A model generated the notes under the pieces. That model was not told the DNA's origin and did not search any database. It saw nothing but the letters and a program-made list of their open reading frames with translations. DNA of 64,000 nt from Ilyonectria destructans. Lineage: Eukaryota > Ascomycota > Sordariomycetes > Hypocreales > Nectriaceae. Below, piece by piece: positions 24,201-36,479 of the stretch (its first letter is position 1; every line of letters begins with the position of its first letter). Both the position numbers and the translations under genes were made by a program. The DNA lies in assembly GCA_020740775.1 (NCBI GenBank), contig JAHEWK010000003.1, positions 2,294,001 to 2,358,000 on the forward strand, written 5' to 3'.

Positions 24201-24744
24201 GATACCGCTTCCTCCCCGGGGTGTGGCGTTTGCGCCATCTTGAGAGCCGTCTTGGTCTTCAGTCTTGCGCCGCTTGGCCTGGGGAATGGCCGATCGGTGT
24301 TGAACATTATTCATACGCTCTATCCAACCTCCGACGCCGTTCGCGCCACCGCCATAGGAACTGCTAGGAGTGGATGCTCGGCTCGAAGGGCCGGCGGATG
24401 GGAGCTCGTTCGGGTTTGAGAACTGAAAAACTACTGAGTCGTTCGGGTTTGGGTCGTGCTGAACTCTGGGGGAATTCTGGGACGGGGAGAATTGCCGCAG
24501 GGCGGGGTTGGTAAGGTCTGGAGTCGAGGAGGTTCGGCGGTTTGGCTGCAGCAATGCACCCGGGCTCCACGACGGGGCAGCATTTGCAGTTCGAGGCGTG
24601 TGGCCTGGTGAGTGTCAGTGAGAGTTAGTGGGTGAAGCGCACAGCCGAGGGATTCGGGTGATTGCGCAGGTCGCCCACAGCCCGCGCGGGTGTGCAAATG
24701 GTGGAGTGTCTGTGGAAGAGGGATGCTGTACCATTTGTAGCCAT
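21247..24744 (-). CDS. RAD5/HLTF-like SNF2 ATPase with RING finger
   Basis: Likely nuclear DNA translocase with E3 ubiquitin ligase capacity, of the Rad5/HLTF/Rad16 group acting in DNA repair or damage tolerance. Exons 24732-24744 (13 nt), 24119-24604 and 21247-24065 give 1105 aa (introns of 127 and 53 nt). The tiny first exon gives MATNGHTPRTANAAPSWSPG on joining. Residues 1-165 are disordered. Residues about 180-310 resemble a degenerate HIRAN domain (YGMIKASL...IGLVESANARAVAPLLD). The SNF2 motor follows: DMMGLGKT near 458, DEAH at 604-607, and a final helicase motif VDRVHRLGQKRPVR near 1038. A C3HC4 RING (C818, C821, C848, H850, C853, C856, C878, C881) sits between the lobes, as in Rad5 and HLTF. 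An acidic run IDDDDDEDD precedes the RING. Whether it is the Rad5 orthologue or a paralogue needs a tree. Confidence 0.93.
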
Positions 24745-26411
24745 CTCTTAAGAAGGCCTGCGGTGGCCGACGATAGCGTGCAGAAAGCGAGTCAAACGAT
24801 GCGCTTCGCAGCTCAAGAGAAGGAGACGTTTTATTCACATCACAGAGTCTGCGAGATTCGTTGCAGGTCGAAATGCGAGGAGCGGGCGCGAGTGCGAGGT
24901 GTTTGTAACGAGTGAAGGTGGCGAGCAGGCGGGCGGTTGCTAAGTGTGCCGCGAGGTTGAAGGCAACAGACCCGCGATAAGCGGTCGTTATCGGCGAGGT
25001 GGAAAGTGGCGGAGCGGGTCAGAGGGACTCGGTGGGACGCAGGGAAAGGGAAAAGGGAAAGGCGAGTGTTATGGGGGCTCTATATGCTAGCAGTGCAACG
25101 GCCGCGAGAGTCGTAGTTGGAATCGCCGAGCCTGAGAAGTCGAGGCAAGGCCAAGTTCAAGAACGAGAACGCGGGTATGTCCAACTCGCAGACGAAGCAA
25201 ATGGATACTTCTGGCTGCAGGCAGAGGTCATGCAGGCATGCAGGCTTTCCCCCGCGGAGGCGAGCACGTGAGCGTGTCACTTGCACGGCAGAATTTAGTG
25301 TCGACTAGCGGAAAGGTTGCCCAATCCGACGACGGCCTGCGTGACAAGGGGGCCGGTCTATGACTATTATTTCCTCATAGATGGAGGAGCCGCGGGTTTA
25401 TTGAGACGCCCGATCTTGCGGGCAATCGATATCAATAGCTTGCTCTTGCTCTCCGTCGTTATCGTGCTGGCAAAGCGGGCTACTTGACAAGGCCTGGAAT
25501 ACGTGCATCGGGCGGCGCACCTGGAGTGGGGCTGGAGCAAAGAGGGCTGATCAGCTGGTGGCTAGGTTGTGTGGGCTTGTGTGGGCAGATGGGTTGAAGC
25601 ATTCGAGCGCCTTTTTTTTTCAACCAAAGAATGGCCTGAGATGCCGCCGGTACGTGCGGAGGCGATCCAGGGGCATCAATCGAGACATCGGGAGTTGCAA
25701 TCGTGCGAGGACGAGGTGCACGTGTGGACGGCTCTCCCATTGCCTTTATGCTCCCGTGTCTACAGTACTACGAGTATATGCGGCATCTGTCATTACCACG
25801 TCTTACATGACTTGGAGTCAAGCATCTTATCTCTGGTGGCACTGTGCTGTGCCTCAAGTCACAATGGCTCCCTCGCCACCTAATCAGAATCAATGTGCGA
25901 TCTAGACGGTGTTGGAACATGGTGCTGCAGGCCACTTTCCGAGATTGTCCTTGAATCCATATCTTAACATTGGGTTATTCACATAGTCCATCCTATCCGA
26001 TGCAAGAGAACGCGATCCAATTACTGTAGCTGTAGGTACCTCCCTACCTAAGGTACCTTCAAAGGACAGGACGGTCCGACCCGCTTACATAAGTCTGGGT
26101 CTTGGTGGGTGCGAAAAGGCGGGAGGAATACTGCGTAGAGCCAGGTGAGGTAGCCGCGCAGAAGATACGTACCTCCCTCCACCATGGCATTTCCCACAGT
26201 TCAGAATTCGTGCCCCGCCTCCAACTCAGCATCCATTCAACTCCCCACCAAGCCAAACCTCCACGTCAAGTCTTGTGCCTTGGTCCAGCGCTCGCGCCAG
26301 GCACACTCGACCTCAGCTACCGATCTCAACATATATTGCAGCTAGAATTAGCCCGTATTTTCCAACTACACCCACCGAACCAGCACTCTCTCGCCTCGGC
26401 GGCCTTCCATC
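24745..26411. other. divergent promoter region, SNF2-RING gene / SRP68
   Basis: This 1.67-kb intergenic stretch separates outward-facing genes. The part near 26030-26060 holds two AGGTACCT palindromes (26034-26041 and 26051-26058), about 360 bp upstream of SRP68. A run of nine T is at about 25612-25620. The overlapping open frames here lack any domain. Confidence 0.6.
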
Positions 26412-28379
26412 ATGGACATCACCAGCTTCGTTGTCCAAGGCCGCGACAAGGCTCTCCTCTATGGCGATCATTCAACCTACCATGGCCTGCTGTCCAAGCG
26501 ACTGCTCAACACCCGAAAAAAACTGAACATAGCCACCAGGAACCGTGGCAAGTTCCGGCCCCAGGGCAAGCTCACCCCCGAGGAGGTTGCCGAGAACCAT
26601 GCGTAGGCAGTTCATGTCCTTTCATCCCACGCCCGTCTAATGCTCGATCCAGATATGTCCACCTCCAGCTCCTCGCCAGCGAACGCGCTTGGTCTCAGGC
26701 CATGGACATTAAATCCACACGCTCTGCAGAAAAGAAGGGAATCACCGGCAAAGCCCGATCCCACATTGTATCCCGCTTGACTAAGGCCGCCCGCACCGCC
26801 GACGAGCTTGTCGACGCCCTCTGCCAGTCCGACATTTCGGGCGCCACCGCAACCGATATCCTCGAGGCCAAGGCGTATGCCGCGTTGATTCGCGGCGCTA
26901 TGTTGTTTGAAAAGCAAAGCTGGGAACCTAGTTTGCGAAGCTATGCCACATCACGAATTGTCTACAGCGCTTTGGCCACGACCACCAAGGGCGACATCTT
27001 CAAGGACCTACTTTCTGAGACTATTGATCCTTCGATTCGGTATGCCGCCTATCAATTGAACACCCCTCGAACTGTTGCCATCCCCGTCATCGCCCAACGG
27101 GCGTTCCCCAAGACCGACGCCGCCCTAGTTCAGGAGATAAACCGAATCGACGCCAACATCCTCCAACAGAGTGAGACGGATTCGAAGAAGGCATCCCCTG
27201 GCGCTGAGGATGCACCTAAGACGCTGACCTGGCGCTCTCGGGAGGTCACCATCGAGGATGCCCAGATTGCGGTTGCTTGGGGTTCCGTGCTCGCCGCAAA
27301 GGAACGACTTACTAGCAGCCTCGCGGATGCCAAGGAGAGGCAACCGCAAGATCTGTCCGCTGCCTACGATGAGATTCTGTCGACGACTCAGGACGCTGTC
27401 GACGCTACCAAGCAGGCAATCGATGAGATGAGGGCAGAGGGAGTTGAACAAGGTGATCCTCGGATGCAGAGCTTGCAGATCACACGCACCGCAGTCAACT
27501 TTGAGATGATTAGCTGGAGAATCGGCCGCAACCGTGTCTTGACTGGAAACCAGGACGGAGCAACCGAGGAGTACAGCCAACCCAGGAGAAGAAAAGTCAA
27601 GGAGGGTGAAGAGCCTGCCAAGCAGGAAAAAGAGCTTACACCTGGCAAGAAGCTTGCCAAGCTCAAGGAGAAGGTTGCTTTGTATGCCGGAATTCTACAG
27701 AGCATTGAGTCGATCAAGGAATTACCCGGCGTGGCTAATGACCAGGAACTGGCAAATCAAATCGACTCCTTTGTCAAGTACTTTGCGGCTCTCAAGTAAG
27801 TCACTTGCAACCTACCCTAACAAAACCAGCAACTAATGTGTTTCCAGGGCTCTTTCGGTCGCTCGTTCTCATGCCATCATTGGCAATGCTGCAAACGCTC
27901 TGGGCTTGATCCACCATGCCTTTGGCCTCTCTGAGGAATCACTGTCCAAGGTGCCGAAGTCTGAGGACGAATCCGCCAAGGCTCCCCTAAACCTCACCGT
28001 CGCTCCAGAGGCCGTTGAATTCCTCCGCAACCTCCTCGACGGCGAGCGTCAACGCCACCGTGCTATTGTGCACATCAACGAGCTGCGACAGGACAAGCAG
28101 GAGGACGCGGAAGACGACGTCAAGAGGCCGCTAGTTGAGACTCTGCTAGATTACCCCATCAACGGCGTTGAGCTGAACAACATTGTCGAGTATCCCCCCA
28201 AGATGGCTCTGATCCCCATGAAGCCCATCTTCCTGGACGTCGCTTGGAATTACATCGAGTACCCAGGCAAGGCCCCCGTCGTGGAGAGTCAGCCCGCCGC
28301 GAAGGAGGAGAGCGCGAGCTCCGACGCGCCAGCTCCACAAGAGCCGGCGAAGAGGGGTTGGTTCGGTTTCGGGAGGTGA
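26412..28379 (+). CDS. SRP68: SRP68, signal recognition particle subunit
   Basis: RNA-binding subunit of the signal recognition particle, which with SRP72 binds and remodels the SRP RNA during co-translational targeting to the ER. Exons 26412-26602, 26653-27795 and 27848-28379 encode 621 aa. The N-terminal RNA-binding domain is recognisable from YHGLLSKRLLNTRKKLN, followed by YVHLQLLASERAWSQAMDIKS and SHIVSRLTKAARTADELV, aligned to the eukaryotic family. The middle of the protein is helical. A charged stretch (RRRKVKEGEEPAKQEKE) occurs about residue 440. The C-terminal part from about 470 would include the SRP72-binding region. The final residues AKRGWFGFGR are Trp/Gly-rich. Both introns (50 and 52 nt) restore frame exactly. 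Confidence 0.95.
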
Positions 28380-28787
28380 TAGTCAATATATTCCACACAG
28401 GGCACATCGAGGCCACGGCTGTTTGCCAGCATCCACTTACGTACGACGCATTTGCGTTCCTGTCTAATCTCGCCCCTCCCTCGAGACGTGTCTTGGGCCT
28501 CTTGGCGCGGTTCTTGTCCGTGCCTCTAACATGGTTACCCAGGCGGCGGACCTCGCTCCATGAAAAGTCCATTCCTAGCTGGAATGTGCCCTATCAGACC
28601 TTCCGTGCCAACAATCTCTGCTAAAAATGACATAACCGTTGTTTACTTCCTCTATCCCATCTTGTCCTCCTCGTGCTGTGATACTGGCTTCCTACATCCG
28701 CCCGCCATGACCGCCATACCCGGCTAACTCCTCCGGATACGGTCCTCTTCCGCCTCATGCATTGAAGAATCCTCCACCCGTCCCACC
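28380..28787. other. spacer between SRP68 and small membrane gene
   Basis: This 408-bp spacer between two genes on the same strand must hold the SRP68 3' UTR and the promoter of the next gene. Overlapping frames do not look coding. Confidence 0.55.
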
Positions 28788-29345
28788 ATGCCGGCGGTCG
28801 CGATGCCCGGGCCGCAAAGCCTGCAGCCGCAGCCTCCATCTTGGGCGTGGCCGGAGTTCCGCCATCCTGCGCCCGCAACCATCGCCGCCCTCGTCCTCAT
28901 CCTCGTCCTCGTCTCCCTTTTCCTCTCTATCCTCTGGCAGATTCTGCAGCGCCACCTTGCCCAGCGCGCTGGCTTCATCCTCGATGCCCAACACTCCGCC
29001 GCTGCGTCCGACGGCGGCCCGGGCGCGAAGTCCTTCCGCCCAACATCCCTCACCTCCGAGCTCGAGATTGAAACGAGACAACTACTATTCGGCGAGCGCG
29101 CATCTACCGGCGAGCGCATGCCGCTGTGCAACCCACAGAGCACGCGCGCGCGCGGCTCGCTATATGATACCTTCCAGATGCCACCCCCGCATACAACCCG
29201 CCTCAAGTTCTCGCGGTCTATGATGGAGCTCAATGGCGGCGAACCGCTTGGAGACGGCGACGACAAGGATGGGGCGAAAAGGGCCAAGACGATTCACTGG
29301 CATGGAGTCAACCGACTGAATACTGCTTGGGCATGGATGTCATAA
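28788..29345 (+). CDS. small single-pass membrane protein, function unknown
   Basis: A 185-aa protein without intron. It starts MPAVAMPGPQS; the ATG at 28788 has a favourable ACC context. A strongly hydrophobic helix (about residues 30-53, ATIAALVLILVLVSLFLSIL) follows a short Pro-rich N-terminal part; there is no cleavable signal peptide pattern. The C-terminal 130 residues are polar and disordered, with basic residues near the membrane (LQRHLAQR), which suggests the tail is cytosolic. No domain is recognised. It converges with the gene for mitochondrial Hsp70. Codon use resembles its neighbours, and the frame is long relative to chance, so it is probably a real gene. Confidence 0.7.
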   Translation: MPAVAMPGPQSLQPQPPSWAWPEFRHPAPATIAALVLILVLVSLFLSILWQILQRHLAQRAGFILDAQHSAAASDGGPGAKSFRPTSLTSELEIETRQLLFGERASTGERMPLCNPQSTRARGSLYDTFQMPPPHTTRLKFSRSMMELNGGEPLGDGDDKDGAKRAKTIHWHGVNRLNTAWAWMS

Positions 29346-29858
29346 CACAAGACGATCTTTATATTCTTCTTATCTGTCACAAAACTTAGTGTAACATCGC
29401 GACTGTAGCTGTACGGAGGCGGCCATCAATGAGGCAGACAAATCAACTTTCTTTTTCTTATCCGTTTTATATCCAGCCCATCAAAGGAAGGCGGAGCACC
29501 AGTAGCGTATTGGGTTGAAAACATCAGGTAGAAACTTAGTCGTTGGCTTTTAGTAGGATGCTTTTATGGAAAACTTTTATTTGAGGGGGGAGATTTATTA
29601 TCGTCTACCTATCTATGACAGGCACGCTCATGTTACAATACCAAACCGACCCCAGGTCCTAACCAAAGACCTCCTAAGTTTTGAAGCTCCAACGCCACCA
29701 TGCAGACAGACATGGATGAAAAAAAGAGCCCCTAAATGCGGCTGAGGCGGTATATGAATACAATTGAGTACATGGAGACGAAAAGGGTTCTATGCCGCGC
29801 ACCCCTCGCTCGTGGATATTGGAACACATAATTTTAACATTTTAACACATCAAGTCAT
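29346..29858. other. convergent 3' spacer before SSC1
   Basis: This 513-bp stretch is AT-rich compared with its surroundings and carries the 3' UTRs of the small membrane gene and SSC1. No coding potential was seen. Confidence 0.6.
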
Positions 29859-31999
<2,141 letters not shown>

Positions 32000-33115
32000 G
32001 ATTATGGTTATGGGGTATAATACAGTCGTAAAGAAAGGTGAGAGGTGAGGGAGGAGGGTGTTGAACGGGTTTAAAAGGTAAGAGGGATGGGTGTGATGAA
32101 AATTTGTTCTGTACACCGTCACGGAAAAAGAGGGAAGTCGACAGAACAGCGCTCCGGCTCAATTTTTTCGGGCCATGGTTATTCCCCCCGGGACGGCTTC
32201 CCGAGGATAAGAGGGGTGGGCCGCCACCACTTGAGTCAGGTGCTCCAGCGGCGTTGCCGGAGCGGAGCGAAAATCGTGCAGCCAAACAAAGTGTGGGGGC
32301 TCTGGATTTATTAGTAGCTACGTAACTACCTGCTTGCCACGAAACTGGTCGAGATGGCCGGTGTTTTTCAGTGAGAACCCATTTGTAGTGTAAGTAAATG
32401 TGTATAGATAACGAACCAAAATCTAGGAAGTGGTCTTTTCATGGTTCTCCAAATCGGACTGCTCAAGGAATTTGTCTGAGTAAGTACTGTAAATAGGTAT
32501 CTCCGAATCGGGAAGCCATCCGCGTCCACTCCGGCCAAGGAACCGCAAATATCGGAGCACGGCGGTTCTGCTGAAGATGCGGGGTGCTGTCGAGACTTTT
32601 AATTTATTTTATCTTTGGTACGTAGAAGATGTCCATTCTCAACAATTGTTTCCATCAATTGAAGTCCTTGGAGACAAATCTCAGCCCGAGGTTTCAAGGC
32701 CCTCCAGCATAGCTTTTACTACAACGCGTACTAATCATGCACGTTCTACAGCCGCTCTAAGTCGCAAGGGGTCTTTTTAATGTAATCGATGCATAAGTGG
32801 TCCAGATGAAACAGTTGTCACCGTATTTCGACTGTTCGGCAGGAACAAAACTTTCAACCATTCAAAGTCGCACAGCGCCAAAAAGCAAGGTGCGCCACAT
32901 GTTAGGGCATTACGAAAACCTAAATGCATACCCCTCTTTTTACTATCCTGAACTTCCTGAATATATACGAATACCCTTCTAATTTCATGCTTGGCCAATC
33001 CCTGACATTATCAGACTGCTTGAACTTCTATCCACCTCAACGTCCCATTTAATATACGCCTCTGAGCTACATCTAGGACTAACGGTTCAGACCGCAACAC
33101 CTTCCACCGCACAGT
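32000..33115. other. divergent promoter region SSC1 / 711-aa gene
   Basis: This 1.1-kb region separates outward-facing starts. The half next to the 711-aa gene (32380-33060) is AT-rich. I looked for alternating GAA/TTC heat-shock elements and found none that are clear. No gene was seen. Confidence 0.55.
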
Positions 33116-35251
33116 ATGGACACTTCGTCAACTGGTGATATGGTGGAAGAATTGCATGACGATCTTGCTCGAAAATATACAACCCACGTTGTCAGGGTTG
33201 AGAATATTTGGCGATCACTGAACAAACTCCAGCGAGCGAGATGTCTCAAAGCCGGCGCAGCAGACGGTGCCGTGCTGAAGCACCCATTCGATACGTCTTT
33301 GGGCAATGTGTATAAACTCGTACCGGAGTTGAATCTACGCGATATCACAGAACCTGGTTCAGACTTTCTCTTGGATCTTCTCAAATATCGGGCCACGAAG
33401 TCCCTCTTCGAACAGTACTGTGCTGGCATCAATGGTGGACCAGGAGATCGTGCATTCATCCATGAGATGATGGAAAAGAAAGGTCTCCGCCACGCTGAAT
33501 CTTTCAAGGATTGTCACACCTTTTTCATGGAGGGACAATACGGGACCTCTATCAGAATTATGGCTGAACACGCTGAGACCCTAGCTGATTTCGCGCCCGC
33601 CATCCAGGCTGGCCTCTGTATTCCTCAGGCGACTGGGGAATTGATTCTACAAAGGCAAATCTTTCTGTTGCAGTCCCTCACAATCCTCATCGATGATATT
33701 CTAGAGGAGGGTTCGAAAACGAGAAGTCGAAAGAAGCCGCCGACGAAATCTAGCACAGCGGCGACGGCAGCGCTTTCTAAGCTCACTCTTGAAGCACCAG
33801 CAGTGAAGCTTGAGCTTCCAGATCTAGTCTCCAGCGCTCGCAATCAAAGAGACACCTTCGAAGAGGACCTGAACTTACTCTCCACGGAGCCTGTCGTGCT
33901 TGCACATGCGGTCAATTTTTGGTACTTCAGTCGGCCAGATCTCGTCGCAGACGAGAAAGGGCGCCGATTGCCGGTTCACACCGACAAATTCATCAGCGGT
34001 GCGGTTTTCGACGCAATTCACAGTGCAATCCAGGGGGCGGCGATCTGGAAGTACATTGATCGTCTCCTCGAGCTTCTCGCAAGCTTTGTCGCCAACAAAG
34101 TCTATCGGGCTATTGTTCTTCAAGAGATATCCAACATCTGTCATCTGGAATACAGCCGTGCCCAATCCATCTTCAAGCGCCATATCCAGACAGGTTTGGG
34201 CACGAAGTGGTTCAAGCGGACCGCAAGCACTTACGACAATGCTGGCAGCGCACGTGTTACCATGAAAGGCAACCCGGAAGATTTGACTAGGAGCGATCCT
34301 CAACTTCATTTCGTCCTGCGTCTCTGCCAGCCTGAAACGAATGCTGTCAAGGCTGTCGACTGGATCAACAAACTGAGCAAGCTTCATGAAACATACCCCA
34401 CGGAACGGGAGAAATTATGTGACCGCGAAGCGAGCTCGCTATGTGATCTAGCGGTCATCATCGGATTCATCCAAGATCTATCTTCGGCAATCCCAATGCC
34501 CTCTCTCTCACGCAAGAAGGGACAGTTGTTTGTGTCTAGATCCCAGGAGCTAGAGCGTGAGTTGAGTCTTCTCAAAAAGCAAGTTGACCTACGCGATTTT
34601 GCGGTTCCCATTGACAATCTCCTGGAGCCTAATATGGCAGAAAACGCCTTGAAAACTCTGGATCAATTCATCATCGATCAGGCTGGCACAAAGGTGGGAT
34701 TCATGTACCAGGATTTGGTCGATGACTGCTTCTCCGATCTCGAAGCCCAGTACGAGCGGGAAAGGGCCAAATTGGAGCAGAAGAATAAACCTGAAGTGGT
34801 AACACTCCTAATGTCGACTCCTCAACAGCCGGAGGAGCGAGTGGAACAACGGAGGCAAAAGGAGAAGACCCGCCCATCGCATTCGTCCACCTACGAAATC
34901 GCACCGAGCGCGGAATCCCCTGCTGCGGAAGAGCTCGCTCCGTCATCACAGACGTTCAGAGTGGGATCATCCACCGCCGAAGTCTTCTCGACAATCTTCG
35001 CAAAGTCGCAGGCCCGAGGTTCCGTAAACTGGGCAGCTTTTGAAGCTGCGATGGCGGACCTGGGATTCTCGGTGTTACCCAAGTTCGGTTCGATCTACAC
35101 TTTCAACCCCCCAGAGCCCATGACGGTGAAGAGGTCGTTGACACTACACCGACCACACAAATCCCGAATCGAAGGATACCTCCTTCTTATCTTTGCGCGG
35201 AGGTTGAAGAGAGTGTATGGATGGGGTGAGCAGACGTTTGAGACAATTTGA
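33116..35251 (+). CDS. fungal protein of unknown function (ipa-like)
   Basis: A single 711-aa exon, unusual among the intron-bearing neighbours. The N-terminal 170 residues (ARKYTTHVVRVENIWRSL, LKAGAADGAVLKHP, NLRDITEPGSDFLLDLL) recall a family seen repeatedly in ascomycete genomes, sometimes labelled 'ipa protein', with no known role. The rest is mainly helical: a basic Ser/Thr/Lys-rich stretch at about 195-225 and a long middle region with WKYIDRLLELLASFVANKVY. A charged coiled-coil-like stretch ends near 585 (EAQYERERAKLEQKNK), and a polar linker follows. The last 100 residues (SVNWAAFEAAMADLGFSV...SRIEGYLLLIFARRLKRVYGW) form a compact domain resembling the fungal C-terminal motif that begins with F-x2-A-M-x2-L-G-F. 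No transmembrane segment or signal peptide. Function should not be inferred from the name. Confidence 0.8.
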   Translation: MDTSSTGDMVEELHDDLARKYTTHVVRVENIWRSLNKLQRARCLKAGAADGAVLKHPFDTSLGNVYKLVPELNLRDITEPGSDFLLDLLKYRATKSLFEQYCAGINGGPGDRAFIHEMMEKKGLRHAESFKDCHTFFMEGQYGTSIRIMAEHAETLADFAPAIQAGLCIPQATGELILQRQIFLLQSLTILIDDILEEGSKTRSRKKPPTKSSTAATAALSKLTLEAPAVKLELPDLVSSARNQRDTFEEDLNLLSTEPVVLAHAVNFWYFSRPDLVADEKGRRLPVHTDKFISGAVFDAIHSAIQGAAIWKYIDRLLELLASFVANKVYRAIVLQEISNICHLEYSRAQSIFKRHIQTGLGTKWFKRTASTYDNAGSARVTMKGNPEDLTRSDPQLHFVLRLCQPETNAVKAVDWINKLSKLHETYPTEREKLCDREASSLCDLAVIIGFIQDLSSAIPMPSLSRKKGQLFVSRSQELERELSLLKKQVDLRDFAVPIDNLLEPNMAENALKTLDQFIIDQAGTKVGFMYQDLVDDCFSDLEAQYERERAKLEQKNKPEVVTLLMSTPQQPEERVEQRRQKEKTRPSHSSTYEIAPSAESPAAEELAPSSQTFRVGSSTAEVFSTIFAKSQARGSVNWAAFEAAMADLGFSVLPKFGSIYTFNPPEPMTVKRSLTLHRPHKSRIEGYLLLIFARRLKRVYGWGEQTFETI

Positions 35252-36479
35252 CTGTCAAGGAGCAAACCAGTTGTACTGCGGGAGTCTTAGGCGGCATTCG
35301 GCGATGTGAAATGCTCAATCAGCAGTGACATCCAGGATCGAATGGTCTGTACCGATGGAAACGAGGGCAAATTGGACAGTTTGACGGCAATTGAGGTCAT
35401 TGTATGCGTTTGTCAAGCGATATATAACACGAGGCATGTCACCGCCCGCTGGATAGCCCTTGGTCACAGCACATGCAGGTTTCAATGCCCTGCGGTTATC
35501 AAGGCTTGTCGAGTCAATTTCCGCTAATTTTTATCCGAAGGTCCGTAGATTGCTAGCTCCAATTAAAGACGTTGGGATTCTGCTCTCCTAATCCGGATGG
35601 CTGGAACGGCAGGTTTCAGTCAACGGCGGACGAAAAGTACGCTACCAATCGTAACGGACACAAGCTGTCAGACTTCAACCCAAATAGTGAGGTTGGGGGT
35701 TACTTTGATCTAACGCACGTGTTTTTTTTCTTCTTCTTTTTTTTTCTTTTTCTTTCCAGTAGGTATGTGGTTCAATTATCTCGAGAAAGTAGATCTCCGT
35801 GGCCGCATTCACCGAGTTCGGCTGCTGCAACATGGTTCTGGGAGACTTCCCCACAAGCGCCACCTGGTGGGTAGCTACATGCGCAGACCCTCTCAAGCTC
35901 TCAAGCCGCTCGCAGACAGCGCTGGTGATGGAATCAGACACGGTACATCAAAAGTCAAAGTCACGTAAATAATAACGCGGTTCACCGGGATGCAGCATCA
36001 TTTACCCAAGCCGAGTCCTCAGTACGCATCATCTTGGTGGTACAGCGCGACCCGCAAACACGTACCGCCGGCTTAGGCTTTCCTCTAGTAGGTTGAACCG
36101 CCGCTTGTCCCAAGTCATCCAATCTCCTCCAACACAGGCCAGCCTTAAGTCAACCCATCCATCACGCGAGAACGTCATTCAAAGCTCCTCCACAAAATAC
36201 GCCCCAGCGAACCATCGCAAGCTCCTCATCACCGAGGCCGTTAGCAGCGCATCACCGCTCTTCTCGCTCGTCAAGGCACACGATCCTTCGCCTGCCCGAC
36301 CTTCGCCCCCCGGCCCACGATCCCCAAACTGCTTGCCGACTTGCACTCCATCGACCTTTGGCGCCCTCGACCTGACGAAACATCGCCTGCTGCTTGGTGT
36401 CACGACATCCTCCATTCGCCGGGTGGCACATCACCCCCTCGACCCGTCGAACCGGCTACAAACGGTGGCGTCGAGAACT
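35252..36479. other. intergenic region upstream of the WD40-like gene
   Basis: This 1.23-kb region has no recognisable gene. It includes a strong pyrimidine tract (35722-35757) that ends in CCAG, like a 3' splice site, so a leader intron ending near 35759 is possible. From 36090 to 36479 the DNA is C-rich with an open frame that lacks an ATG before the WD40-like start. Confidence 0.5.
35722..35757 (+). promoter_or_regulatory. T-rich tract ending in a splice-acceptor-like AG
   Basis: A run of T with scattered C continues for 36 nt and is followed at once by AG. It could be a promoter poly(dT:dA) element or the acceptor of a leader intron. The sequence does not decide. Confidence 0.4.

Noticed and set aside
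26102..26652. in-frame upstream extension of SRP68 exon 2
   Set aside because: The true first exon (26412-26602) lies in another frame and joins by a clean intron; the extension has no homology-like content.
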